From Apoda limacodes (taxonomy: Eukaryota; Arthropoda; Insecta; Lepidoptera; Limacodidae): a stretch of DNA of 64,000 nucleotides. The first letter of the stretch is position 1, and each line of letters starts with the position of its first letter. The stretch covers positions 9,238,001-9,302,000 of the forward strand of contig OX291551.1 in NCBI GenBank assembly GCA_946406115.1, in the 5' to 3' direction. Shown here piece by piece: positions 9,729-19,835 of this stretch. A program made the translations under genes and the position numbers. Below the pieces are notes generated by a model. That model was not told the DNA's origin, ran no database searches, and saw nothing but the letters and a program-made list of their open reading frames with translations.

Positions 9729-11444
9729 CTAATTTTTCCAAGCATTTTTATCATTTAAGTATTCATCAACTTTGTAATAGCTTTTTTTCATTAAACTATT
9801 TTTGACATATATTTTAAATTTATTTGAGGGTAAATTAACCACATGTTCTGGAATTTTATTGTAGAAAAATATACTTTGTATTGCGAAAGAGCTATGTACC
9901 TTCTGAAGACGACATTTTGGAACTACCAATTTATCCTTATTCCTTGTATTAAAACTGTGGAGGTCACTATTTTTAGCAAATAAGTGACAATTTTGGCGTA
10001 CATACATTATACAAGCAAAGATATATTGGCAAGGAACAGTTAAAATATCAATTTCCCTAAATAGTTCCCTAAAAGAAATTCGAGGTCCTAATTTATAAAT
10101 TGATCGTACTGCTCTCTTTTGCAAAATAAAGACTGTATCAATATCAGCTGCCTTAGCCCAAAGCAAAATGCCATAAGACATGACGGTATGGAAATAGCTA
10201 AAGTAGACCAAGCGAGCAGTGTCAACATCTGTAAGCTGCCTAACTGCATAGGCAGCTGAACTGAGTTTTCCTGCAAGAACTGAAATGTGAGGGTTCCACT
10301 GCAGCCTATTGTCTAATGTAATACCTAGAAACACTGTTGAGTCTAATAGTTCTATTTCTTCGCCGTTTAGGGATAATTTTGTACTTATGTTTCTGACATT
10401 TGGCATCATAAATTTTAAACACTTAGTCTTTTTCGCATTAAGAAGTAAATTATTTGCCGTAAACCACTGAATACCCTGAGAAAGCGCACTACTTACGTCG
10501 TCAAAATTAGTTTTATTTCTGTCAACTTTAAATAAAAGAGATGTGTCATCAGCAAATAGTACAATCTTGCATAGCTTCTCCACAAAGAAAGGCAAGACAT
10601 TTATGTAAATTAAAAATAGATAAGGACCTAAAATAGAACCTTGAGGAACTCCTAATTTTACTTCAGAGCCATTGGATTTTACTTCATTGATTTGAACCTT
10701 CTGCATTTTACTACTCAAATATGAGCGGATAAGCTCAAGAGCCAAATCTGCAATACCATAATGACTCAGTTTCCGTATAAGAGTTTCATGTTGCACGCAG
10801 TCGAATGCCTTTGATAGATCACAGAAGATACCAATAGCATTTTGTGACTGTTCCCAAGCAGCAAATATATACTGTATAAGGGCAACACCTGCGTCAGTTG
10901 TGGAACGCCCTTTTGTAAAACCAAACTGTTGAGGATGAAGTAATCCATTTAAGTTAAAATGTTTAAGCATCTGATTGAACATAATTTTTTCAAAAATTTT
11001 GCTTAAGGCAGGCAGTATAGAGATAGGTCTAAAATTATTAGGATCATCTTTACTTCCACTTTTAAAAAGTGGTATTATTTTACTATATTTCATTAAGTCT
11101 GGGAATATCCCTTCGTCAACACACTTATTAAATATTATAGCTAAGATTGGTGCTATAATATCAATAATTCCGCTAAGGACTTTGTCTGATATACCCCATA
11201 GGTCACAAGTTTTTTTCTGGGTTAGTAATTTAAATGTCGTTATGATGTCTTCAGAGGTAACATGCTCCAAGTTAAATATAGCCTTGCATTTATTTACATT
11301 ACATTTAAAAAGTAACTCTGATTCTAATGGTGAGGAATTTAATGCATTAGTTGTAATTGTAGGCATTTCAGTAAAATATTTCTCAAAAGAGTTAGCGACA
11401 TCAAGATCTGAATCAATTATTTTTGAATTTACAGTAAGTGAATT
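9729..11444 (-). CDS. 5'-truncated LINE ORF2: reverse transcriptase
   Basis: The longest open frame in the window. Counting from the ATG at 11366 gives 545 residues; the same frame stays open for about 26 more codons to roughly 11444. There the sequence turns into unrelated repeat, and an in-frame TAG lies just beyond. The protein would copy the LINE RNA into DNA at a nicked target. Palm motifs are intact: NFRPISILPALSK (111-123), motif A FCDLSKAFDC (181-190), motif B GVPQGSILGP (239-248) and motif C FADDT (271-275). The thumb region follows, with a C-terminal FFYNKIPEHV tail. The endonuclease domain expected upstream is absent, so the copy is dead on arrival although its frame has no internal stop, which implies recent insertion. 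Jockey/CR1-group assignment is by motif only. Confidence 0.9.
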   Translation of the reverse strand, partial: NSLTVNSKIIDSDLDVANSFEKYFTEMPTITTNALNSSPLESELLFKCNVNKCKAIFNLEHVTSEDIITTFKLLTQKKTCDLWGISDKVLSGIIDIIAPILAIIFNKCVDEGIFPDLMKYSKIIPLFKSGSKDDPNNFRPISILPALSKIFEKIMFNQMLKHFNLNGLLHPQQFGFTKGRSTTDAGVALIQYIFAAWEQSQNAIGIFCDLSKAFDCVQHETLIRKLSHYGIADLALELIRSYLSSKMQKVQINEVKSNGSEVKLGVPQGSILGPYLFLIYINVLPFFVEKLCKIVLFADDTSLLFKVDRNKTNFDDVSSALSQGIQWFTANNLLLNAKKTKCLKFMMPNVRNISTKLSLNGEEIELLDSTVFLGITLDNRLQWNPHISVLAGKLSSAAYAVRQLTDVDTARLVYFSYFHTVMSYGILLWAKAADIDTVFILQKRAVRSIYKLGPRISFRELFREIDILTVPCQYIFACIMYVRQNCHLFAKNSDLHSFNTRNKDKLVVPKCRLQKVHSSFAIQSIFFYNKIPEHVVNLPSNKFKIYVKNSLMKKSYYKVDEYLNDKNAWKN

Positions 11445-11930
11445 GCTATGAGCACCAAACTAAACATGTCAAAAACACGCAGCGCGACGAGGGAGAGAGG
11501 TCACGCGCTTGCCGTATTCTAATATTCGGCCATGAAGCTCGCAGAATATTCGGTTATTTTCTGACATTATTACAAACACAAACAAAAACAAAAAAAGTGC
11601 CGCTAAGCGGTCACCCATCCAATTTTGTTCGCAAACTAATCGAAAAATTGTTTTCAAAGAACCTCAATATGGGGTAGACGAGAAAAAAAATATTTATTTT
11701 TACTTTTGTTAATATAATTATAATGATAATGTTGTTAATTTTATTGTACCACTTTGTCGGGCTAATTGATATGTATACCCATGCCAAATTACAGCTTTCT
11801 AGTACTAATGGCCAAGTCGTGGACTGTCAGACAGACGGACAGACGAAACTATTAGGGTTCCTTGTTGACTACGGAACCCTAAAAACCAGTCTAGCGCGAG
11901 TCGGGCTCGTGAACTTCGTCGTGGTCCGCC
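11445..11930 (-). mobile_element. GGGTTCCGT-family fragments with a 5S-like box C
   Basis: Minus-strand relics in two parts. Part one (about 11560-11625) has ACAAACACAAAC, a 7-A run (11590-11596) and CCGCTAAGCGGTCACCCATC (11599-11618). Read on the minus strand, that is the box C end of a 5S rRNA internal promoter followed by a T-run, the same arrangement as at 36876-36944. Part two (about 11740-11930) has ACTTTGTCGGGCTAATTGAT, GACAGACGGACAGACG, a GGGTTCC/GGAACCC pair and AGCGCGAGTCGGGCTCG. It belongs to the related subfamily seen at 20600-20750. Confidence 0.65.
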
Positions 11931-12138
11931 TCTCAATTGGATGGTTTTTTTACTTTGCACTTTCAAGTGAACCAAAAGACACATAAATGCGCAACACGAT
12001 CCGATAACGACACGTTAGATAAAATTGACTATACAAAGATAAGCGACGTAGAGGGACGTACAACAAGGCAAGTTAAAAACTAGTAAATAAAAATATTATA
12101 TTAATTAAACAGTTGTGATTTTTTATTTGTTTTAGGTA

Positions 12139-12290
12139 TATAAATACAGGCTGGCTACCACACTGCACAGAAAAACAGTCAAATTGAACTCTGACTGCTA
12201 GAGTTTCATATCGTACAAAACTTTACCTCAGCATACAATTTAAGCCAGAAAGTGCATACATTTGGAATGGCGTTCTCTTAGGTAAGACTT
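12139..12290 (+). promoter_or_regulatory. TATA-type core promoter and first-exon candidate
   Basis: TATAAATA at 12139-12146 lies about 38 bp before AACAGTCAAA, a plausible insect initiator (A at 12177). An ATG at 12267 opens a five-codon frame (Met-Ala-Phe-Ser-stop) whose TAG runs directly into GTAAGA, a good 5' splice donor at 12282. The layout (TATA box, short leader, tiny first exon, donor) resembles lepidopteran cuticle-type genes. However, the ATG frame stops before the donor, so it would be a leader exon or nothing. I found no matching second exon. Confidence 0.25.
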
Positions 12291-12592
12291 TTTAATTTCT
12301 ATAACCTCGTAACTTATAAGATATATCAAAACTCACTTACTGAGTGTGATATCAACTATTTATGCGTAGGTATTTATTAGAATTCTACAATTTGTTAATT
12401 CGAAGATAGCATATCAGGTGGCGATTTTACTTAGCACCTTGCAAGTTGTAGGTTTCACAAGGTCTCAAACTTCGAAGATTATACGATAAAGAGGTTTACC
12501 GAAAATAAAAGCTTTCGTTTTGTTTGTCTTTATTTTAAATTTTTCAAAGTACTACTTAGTTTACATTTGAATGACGCCCCGGCTTATATATG

Positions 12593-12641
12593 GAAGGTTT
12601 AATAGCATATATGAAGTACACATATATGCTATTAAACCTTC
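12593..12641. other. Perfect short hairpin (21-bp arms, 7-nt loop)
   Basis: The arm 12593-12613 (GAAGGTTTAATAGCATATAT plus G) and its exact complement 12621-12641 surround AAGTACA. Flanking sequence does not extend the pairing, so the whole fold is 49 nt. That is shorter than an ordinary insect pre-miRNA and shaped like a minimal shRNA. Confidence 0.85.
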
Positions 12642-13207
12642 AAACTCATAACATACATTTGATATTCATATAGACATGGTTATAAATGCTTGACCTTGGG
12701 GGCGGTCCCTGGTAACCTAGCAACGACAGGTTCGTACTCAGATCCCCTAACTAAATCTAACTCAATGTAAGCAAATTGTAGATTTCTATAGGTCTTCACC
12801 ATGAAGTTATAAAAATGGTTTCAATACAAGCACGCAAAAACATGATTCTAGATTTGTAAAATATTTTTGGAGATTTGAGAAACATGTCAATAGTGGGTAA
12901 TAACCCACCTTGTCACTAAATCACTCGTGTTAGTGCTTGTTCGTTTTGTTGCTATGTTTTTACCGGTGGATAAATACTGGAAACCGCGGAATACCCTATC
13001 AGTTTATGTACTCGATGACCAGTCTTTATGATCTTACTTGACCAACTCTATTTTTTTACGTTTGACATTGTTTTTGTATTAACTTAAAAATATTTTCAAA
13101 ACTGAAATTGTTGTAGTCCATCACATCACAGTAAGCAAAGTAATATTACTATATTAACAATAAGGCGACTCACATAACAAAAAAATTAAAGAAGAAAAAA
13201 AAGACAT
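12642..13207. other. No feature recognised
   Basis: Unique-looking AT-rich DNA; no gene or repeat signal seen. Confidence 0.45.
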
Positions 13208-13460
13208 CCATACTAATAATAAAAATGCAAAATGTTCGTATGTTTGTCATTCCCTCACGTCGCAACCAAGCATCCAAAGCATAGTTGAAAAGACGAAGAA
13301 GTACAGAAAATTCAATAGTTCCCGCAGGAATAACTATAACTAAGTTCTACATTTTATATCTACATCTATTCCTTGCTATGAAGAACTTCCTATAATCATG
13401 GAGTTGTCGTAGGAATATCAAGCCGATAACCGAAGTCAGCGCTGGTTTTTACTTAATATA
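13208..13460. repeat. Repeat F relic, strongly diverged
   Basis: ACTAATAATAAAAATGC at the left and GCCGATAACCGAAGTCAG near the right are the recognisable pieces of the layout seen at 7270-7495. The middle is too diverged to align by eye. Confidence 0.4.
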
Positions 13461-14184
13461 AGTATCTGAAAGAAATCATACACTAGGTGAAACAAAACCT
13501 GTAAACTCTATCCCAAAAAAACGCTGTAAAAAGTTTATAAAAAGTTGTGAAATCTCATAAACAGCATGCAGGAGGTGGACATATGGGAAATATAACGAGT
13601 AGGTTATAAAATAAAATTCCATTATTTAAAATGTACTGTGCCTGATTGTATAAGTATAAATTAATGTTAAGGCAACTCGGTTAATATATTCTTATTATAC
13701 GTTGCGGAGTTTTACATCTATGACTTGTGGCATCGAAAATGTTATAGGACTCACTTCTGTTACTTTGAGTTTGAGTTTATGACAACAACGGGCAAAATCT
13801 TAAAAGTTCAAGGTTTGAATCCTTCACACTTAAAAGAGAGTCTTGTTTAAGTTCGAAATGGAAAATCTAATACGGCATGGTAGTTTTTGTGCACAAACGC
13901 TTCAATTTCGGTGACACTAAGTTTTATCGGATTTTCGAGAGGGCTGAATTCAAATTTCATACATAAAATAGATAGATCATAATGTTACTTTTAAATACGG
14001 TCAAAAATTAATTATTTGGCTTTTGGCAGGGTATCCTTCTAAAACTCGAATTTTGTTTTAGTTCAGTTTTAAATGATGGTTTATATTGGATACCTACTCT
14101 AATTGTTAAAAAATATTATAACCACAAACATATTATTTAATTTATAAACGAGACGAGAAATTCACAATTATTAATTCATTTCAT
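13461..14184. other. No feature recognised
   Basis: AT-rich DNA without supportable features. Confidence 0.45.
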
Positions 14185-14520
14185 CACATTAGCTCATATT
14201 GGTTCACTGCTGGACATAAGTCTCATCTATGGCGCGCTATTTATTGTGCTCTATTGTCTTCCGCACACAGTTCGTCGGTCCACCGAAGTGGAAGACATCC
14301 CACACTCTAAATTCCAACACGCTATCTCCACTCTAGGACACGTCTGCTCTATCGGCCATCGGTCCTCCAACAGACGTGGCCAGGCCACTGCCACTTCAGC
14401 TTGCTGATTCTGTGAGCCATGTCGGCATTCATTTCATTCATTCATTCAGCTCTTCCGGATGTCCTCATTTCGGATTTGATCTCTCAGACACTCCGAGCAT
14501 AGCTCGCTCCATTATTTCCA
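14185..14520 (-). pseudogene. RTE-type LINE, reverse-transcriptase C-terminal relic
   Basis: Translated on the minus strand, with stops and shifts, the segment gives ERAMLGVSLRDQIRNEDIRK, then AHRISKLKWQWPGHV and a CLPLRWTDEL-like end. This is the characteristic tail of RTE-group LINE proteins in insects. A TCATTCAT run has expanded in the middle (about 14431-14447). The same tail is present at 41012 and 45250, all on the minus strand. Confidence 0.7.
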
Positions 14521-15430
14521 TGAATTTAATTCGTATATTATTAACTAATCACTAAATATAATCACCTTCTTTATAATTGACACTCGAGTTAGTTTATGAT
14601 TCCATTTTCCCAGAATTGCAGCGGCTTTGATTCGAAATATTTGAAGACATTCAATTATATTTTTTAAATTTAGAGTTTCCTGCAAATTTATTAGAAAACA
14701 AAAAAAACTCACTAACCTTTACAACACCCAACTCAATAGGTATATTTTTTTAAGTTTCAGTTTCAAGTTGTGTGTTGTAATTTTTGGAAAAAAATAATTA
14801 AGATATCTTTCCTGTTTGTAAAGTGATTATGAAATAAAATATAAGTGTTAACTTTTGCTATATTAATAATAATAAATAATAATAAATATTTTTTTAAATA
14901 TTAATAAATATACTATATTTAGTTTAATAAATAATAATAAATATACTATGTTTATTTGGGTATTGTTATGGTGAATGACTTTGTTTGTCAATTATTCATG
15001 TTACAACGGTGCACTTCCTATTGAATGAAGTCCTCAAACTTTGCGTTGCTACCATTTTTTTGGGTTTCACTTTTTTTTTGGTAATCCACAAGATCATATT
15101 CAAATCTAATGGTTTGACTGAAATTTATTACAACGGAATACAATGTTTACGTAATACGTACTAAACAATTGAAAAGGTGTTTAAACTAAAGGCCTCGTAT
15201 TTGGTCAAAATTGATTTCAAACAGTAGATGCAGCCTGCCACGTGAACACAAAGTGCATGCAGAGTAGAGCGCTGTAGCATATTTATATATTTTTTAGTCC
15301 TTACTACGTTATACTTTTGGATAAAAATTAACTTAAAAATTCCATGCAGATTTTATCTATAACAGGTTTTACTTTAGACTTTTGACAACATAAGTTTTTT
15401 TCATTATATTTGAGAACTCACCGTAATAAA
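14521..15430. other. AT-rich stretch with AATAAT runs
   Basis: Simple A/T sequence, notably AATAATAAAT runs at about 14865-14945. No gene. Confidence 0.5.
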
Positions 15431-15860
15431 ACTAGACAAGTGCGTGTTGGGCCACACCCACGTAGGGTAGGATTTCGTAGTTCCCCGTTACAAATTTTAC
15501 TTTTTCAACGAGCTACATTTTGTAAGTTCGACTGTTACTCGTTAACTTATAAAGCCTACTTAGCTGTGGTAGATTTCCTTTCAATTCATTATATATGTAT
15601 AGTACTGTCGCTGTCGTAATTTTTTTATATAAATTCAAAAACAACCGCTGGCAAAAATTAGCACTAATATTTTGCAAACTGATCCCTAAATCAGAAAGTA
15701 GTTGAACAAACTATCCAACGACATCCAACACCATGGAATAGACGAGAAAATAAATCATCCTCACTCTACGTGTAGTACTTTACTTGTGTCCTATTTTTTT
15801 TATCTTATTTTACTACTTTGTCGTCGTGAATAATATGTATACATGCACATTTATGACATT
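15431..15860 (-). mobile_element. GGGTTCCGT-related element, degraded
   Basis: ACAAGTGCGTGTTGGGCC and GGATTTCGTAGTTCC at the left correspond to the AAGTGCGAGTCGG / GGGTTCCGTA end. TTTGTCGTCGTGAATAATAT at the right (about 15818-15837) corresponds to the TTTGTCGGCTTGATTAATAT of the 20600-20750 copy. The middle is not alignable by eye. Confidence 0.45.
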
Positions 15861-16014
15861 AGTATCGGATAGATTAATTACGGCATAGGTAGATGTTCTA
15901 TGAAATGCATGTGTGCTATTTTTTCCTTCTGCTTCCTCATATTTTCCGTGTGACACATTTTAAAAAAAGAGTCAAAATATATCGGGTCAATTTTATATAT
16001 GATTGTATACGAAG

Positions 16015-16546
16015 AAGGTCACATACAACTCATAGTGACTTATGAAGTCCTAGTACATCAATCTTACAAACACACAAAATCTTCATAGGATTGAGAGATA
16101 CAATAAACATATGCATACATAGAAATAATCTTTCTTCGTTTATGACTCCCTGAAGGTTAGATTCTTAGAAGAAAATATGTTATACATGCCATATCTATGG
16201 CTATATCAATAATATAAATAAGTACTTTTATAGCAGAGATGGAGTCAAAAGATTTCGAGCCAGGACTTGAACCTGCAACCCTTACGTTCCGTGTAAGCGC
16301 TCTAACATTGAGCTATCGAGGCACAAATCTAGCTGATAAAAATCCCAACTACATCGTTGCTATGAAAATACGCGCGTTACGAACGTCACATACAACTCCT
16401 AGTGACTTATAAAGTCCTAGTATATCAATCTTACAAACACCCAAAATCTTCATAAAATTAAGAAATACAATATTTATAAATATTAAATACATACAAAGAA
16501 ATAGTCCTGGGTCGAGGTTAATCTTTTGACTGCATCTTTGCTATTA
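16015..16546 (-). mobile_element. tRNA-ended element with inverted termini, plus a second body copy
   Basis: From 16219 the sequence starts ATAGCAGAGATGGAGTCAAA, then AGATTTCGAGCCAGGAC. It ends at 16507-16546 with GTCCTGGGTCGAGGTTAATC and TTTTGACTGCATCTTTGCTA, the inverted counterpart. Just inside the left terminus lies a reversed tRNA-like block: minus-strand A-box TAGCTCAATGTTAGAGCG and B-box GGTTCAAGTCC. A body block (TGACTTATNAAGTCCTAGTA, ATCTTACAAACAC, AAAATCTTCATA) occurs twice, at about 16035-16110 and 16397-16470. No protein encoded. Either a pol III SINE captured by an inverted-repeat element, or a SINE dimer. Confidence 0.6.
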
Positions 16547-16619
16547 GCCCAGTCATATAAGGGGTTTCACCTCGGAATAAAAGATGATAAGCTGTAAATA
16601 GGTATTGAACTCACATTTC

Positions 16620-16860
16620 AATAAATGTATAATTTAATGATAAATAAATATTTGTATAAAATATATTCCCTTACTGTCTTTTTAACTTCAAATATAATTA
16701 AAATATATAAGCCAAAATTAATAATATATTAAAGTTAAATATAAATAATTAAATATAAATAATTAAGTCACTTATTTTAATTAAATATAAATAATTAGTA
16801 CATAAATAATGGGAATTGTTTAATAATTATATTTTTTTAGTAAATAATTAACTTTATACA
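16620..16860. repeat. AT-rich tandem repeats
   Basis: AAATATAAATAATT-type units are repeated imperfectly at about 16736-16800. Simple sequence only. Confidence 0.6.
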
Positions 16861-17005
16861 ACTTACTGATAACCGTTACTCACGCTTGACCTTGCATTAG
16901 GCCATATATGACTGTACGCGGCGCACTTTTCGCGGTCTACCGCAAAAACGGTACAAACAAAAGTTATTAGCAAGACAGAATTTTTAAATTGGAGTTAATA
17001 TACTG

Positions 17006-18540
17006 TTATTTAAAAGTGTCAGCGGATTGTGAGCGCCTGATAGATAAAGGTAGAGAGTTCCATAATTTTATTGCACAAACAGTAAACGATAAACTATAAA
17101 AATTGGTACTATGGCTAGGTATTTTTAAGTATTTAAAGCTAGTAGAGGAGCGGAGAGTTACAGTAGAAGAGCGAATAAACTGAAATCGCTCCTTTAGGTA
17201 GATTGGGGTTGATGGATTGAATAGCACGTTATATAAAAGACTTAATACATGAGATTTCCGGCGAAAGCGGATTGGGAGCCACTTGAGTTCAGTGCGAAAT
17301 TTAGATATGTGGTCATATTTGCGGTTTCCAAATATAAACCGAATACAAAGATTTTGATGCCTCTCAAGTTTGTCAAGTTCTTCCTCTGTAAGATTAGTAC
17401 AGCAAGCGTCAGCATAATCGAGGATAGGAAGAAGTAAAGATTGTGCAAGCAAAATTTTTGTGGGAACCGGTAGAAGATTACGTAGACGTCGTAGGAATCC
17501 AACTGAGGCAAACATTTATCGGCTAATTTCTTTTACTTGTGGAATCCAAGTCAAATTATTGTCTACTAAAACTCCAAGATTTTTAACTGTGTCGCTGTAT
17601 GAAATTGGAATTCCATTAATTTCAATTTGTGGCAAGTAATTCCAGTTAACCCTGGACGTAAGTTTTGGACTACCAATAATTATGGCTTGTGATTTTAAAG
17701 GATTAATTCTAAGACCATAATACTCGCATCATTCCACAATATTTTCAAGGTCAGAATTTAATGACTTGATAACATTGTTAAGATGGTCAACAGGTCCACT
17801 TGCATAAATTTGAAGATAGAGGTAGGGAGAAGAAATCTTAATCTACGAAATCAGTCAATTACTGTTGGAGATATGTTAAGAGAGTGTAGAATAGATATCA
17901 AAGTCTACTGAATTGAAAGCGTTGCTAAAATCTAAGAGTGAAAGAACTGTAACTTGTTTGGTATCTATACTTAAGCGAATATCATCAGTAACCTTAGCAA
18001 GTGTTGTAACCGTACTATGCCAGGACGAAATCCTGATTGTAATGAATTCAACAAATTATTTTTCGTCAGGAAAAGGTTAAGCTGCTGATTTAGCAACCGT
18101 TCGAGAACTTTGGAGAGAAATGGTAATATCGAAATTGTATGGAAATCAGAAACAGCAGATGTAATAAGTTTCTTGGGCAATGGTATGACGTGTGCATTTT
18201 TTCGCTTGATTGGGAAAATACCTGAGATAATGGAAGAATTGAGGATATGAGTGATAATAGGAGTAATCAGGTCAAGGATTGGGACAATCAGAGTACGGCT
18301 AATTCAATCGCTACCAACAGCACTGGATTATATAGCCAAAACACACTTCCTAACATCACAATCAGTAATTTGAAGAAAAGTAAAAGGAGAGAAGTCAGGA
18401 GTTGGATTTGCAGAAAGATTATTAAGCGTGCTAGCTTTTTTACTGCTATCAAAAGCAGCTACGGAAGTAAAATGTTGATTGAGTTCATTTAAGTTTAAAT
18501 TATTAGCTGAGGATGATGACTGTGTGATGATGAAAGTATT
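17006..18540 (-). pseudogene. CR1-like LINE ORF2, broken by stops and frameshifts
   Basis: Minus-strand reverse-transcriptase relic. The upstream part (17971-18180) reads ISILPFLSKVLERLLNQQL and SLQSGFRPG, the fingers region. The downstream part reads LQIYASGPVDHLNNVIK, INPLKSQAIIIG, VKNLGVLVDNNLTW, then from 17515 LLAQSLLLPILDYADACC and LERHQNLCIRFIFGNRKYDH, the thumb region. In-frame stops occur at 17516-17518 and 17729-17731, and the upstream part is in a different frame. The codons where the YADD motif should precede LQIYA are rearranged, so the catalytic centre is lost. The element is far older than the one at 9729. Traces extend to about 18540. Confidence 0.85.
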
Positions 18541-19084
18541 TATTTATGTAAATGTATATGATGAAGAAAAACCTTAAGTTCAACGCGATAGGAGTGAGCT
18601 TATCGCCGCAACTGCTTCTGATGCAGTGTATCTAGACTAAGGTGGCTTTACATATGTCCCATATTACCAGTTTTAAAGCAAAAAGTGGTATATATCAAAC
18701 TGGCCAGTGATGACTAACCGCGCTGCCTCAGCCAACGCTGTGTTGGTTTAAAAAAAAAATATTGGGATTGAGTGATATTTACAATTGTTTCAATTTTTTC
18801 TTTAATTCATACCATAATGTCTGAGTTTTCTGGATTATGATTTTTCTTAACTGCAGTCACTTAGTGTTTTAGAAATAAATCACAAAAACTTCTATGAATT
18901 GATCTGTGGGATCTCATATAATCTTTTCTAGTATTTGATTTTTAGCTCTTAGATTTTTTAGATTGATAGAGGTCGTTGTGGCTCCGTACATTTGTATTTT
19001 TTAAACTACTGCGAAGTAAAACAACATCAGGCATCTGTAAATACCTAATTTTTCTGAGCTTATTCGTTTTTCACAGAACAAGTT
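18541..19084. other. No feature recognised
   Basis: GTGATAAGC-like and CTAAGGTGGC-like scraps hint at old LINE 3' sequence near 18590-18720, but not firmly. Confidence 0.35.
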
Positions 19085-19248
19085 AAGCCGTCAGTCCTGT
19101 CTACAGCAGTCGTTAATCCAAGTCAGAGATCAACTTGAAACCTGACGGTAAAGTGGTCGCTGGCTCCATAACGTCAGCCAGCCCGGTCTAGGCCAGCGTG
19201 GTCAATCTATCGATGGCCTAAGCCTCCTTCTCCAAGAAGAGGCTTCTC
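19085..19248 (+). repeat. Repeat family G (LINE 3'-region-like)
   Basis: Contains ACCTGACGGTAAAGTGGTCG, CAGCCCGGTCTAGGCCAGCG, TGGTCAATC and TAAGCCTCCTTCTCC. Similar text occurs at 41335-41470 (TTGGGCCAGCGGGGTGGACT) and, more weakly, at 23930-24210. From memory, this kind of sequence follows LINE open frames in many moths. Confidence 0.45.
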
Positions 19249-19249
19249 T

Positions 19250-19460
19250 ATAGCACGGACACTAAGCAGGAAGAATTTCGTACAATGACCGGTCACTATT
19301 TGTCTCTGATGCACGCGCATAATTATTTGCCGTTACGCTCTTCTATGATAGAGGTCATTCCATCTGTGCGAGTGCGACGGCAAATAATTATGCGCGTGCA
19401 ATAGAGACAAATAGTGACCGGCCATTGAACGAAATTCTTCCTGCTTAGCGCCCGTGCTAT
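19250..19460. mobile_element. Foldback MITE with about 80-bp arms
   Basis: The left arm begins ATAGCACGG and includes AAGCAGGAAGAATTTCG, AATGACCGGTCACTATTTGT and GCGCATAATTATTTGCCGT. The right arm is the near-exact complement: ACGGCAAATAATTATGCGCG, AATAGTGACCGGCCATT, CGAAATTCTTCCTGCTTAG, CGTGCTAT. About 45 bp of loop contains GATAGAGGTCATTCC. A 211-bp, almost fully palindromic, non-coding element; no target duplication is clear. The few mismatches between arms imply a fairly young insertion. Confidence 0.85.
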
Positions 19461-19835
19461 CTTAGGGCACAGGCCACATATTACAGGTATTGCAACAATT
19501 TAATCAATCGAAGAGCTAGCATGATTTTTTAAAGAAATATTTAAGATTAAAAAGTCGTATCCATCGCTGAATTTTGTGTATGCTTCCAGGAAGTTGGGTA
19601 CTTGCGACCCCTTCCTGGCAACAGCAACGTAGCGTCATTCAAATGCCCTTGCCCACCCCAATGTCCTATACAGATTAACTTCTGTCTGTTTTAAGTATTA
19701 AAGGAGAGATTCTGATTATACATCTCATTCGTCTGTTTTTATTTTGTTTTATCTATAATGTTATGTTTAAACAAAAAAGTGTATTTGTTTTAACGTATTT
19801 TTTTAATGCAGTTTTACAAAAAATAATACTTTTTA
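19461..19835. other. No feature recognised
   Basis: Moderate G+C around 19580-19670, but no gene or known repeat. Confidence 0.4.

Noticed and set aside
10975..11451. 158-codon plus-strand frame
   Set aside because: It is the antisense shadow of the reverse-transcriptase frame at 9729-11444.
12593..12641. Pre-miRNA
   Set aside because: Total fold is only 49 nt, with perfect complementarity and no lower stem; ordinary insect pre-miRNAs are longer and imperfect.
16250..16325. Possible tRNA gene on the minus strand (A-box and B-box present)
   Set aside because: It lacks a complete cloverleaf and is embedded in a dispersed repeat with the same block at 3053 and 4610, so it is SINE-type sequence.
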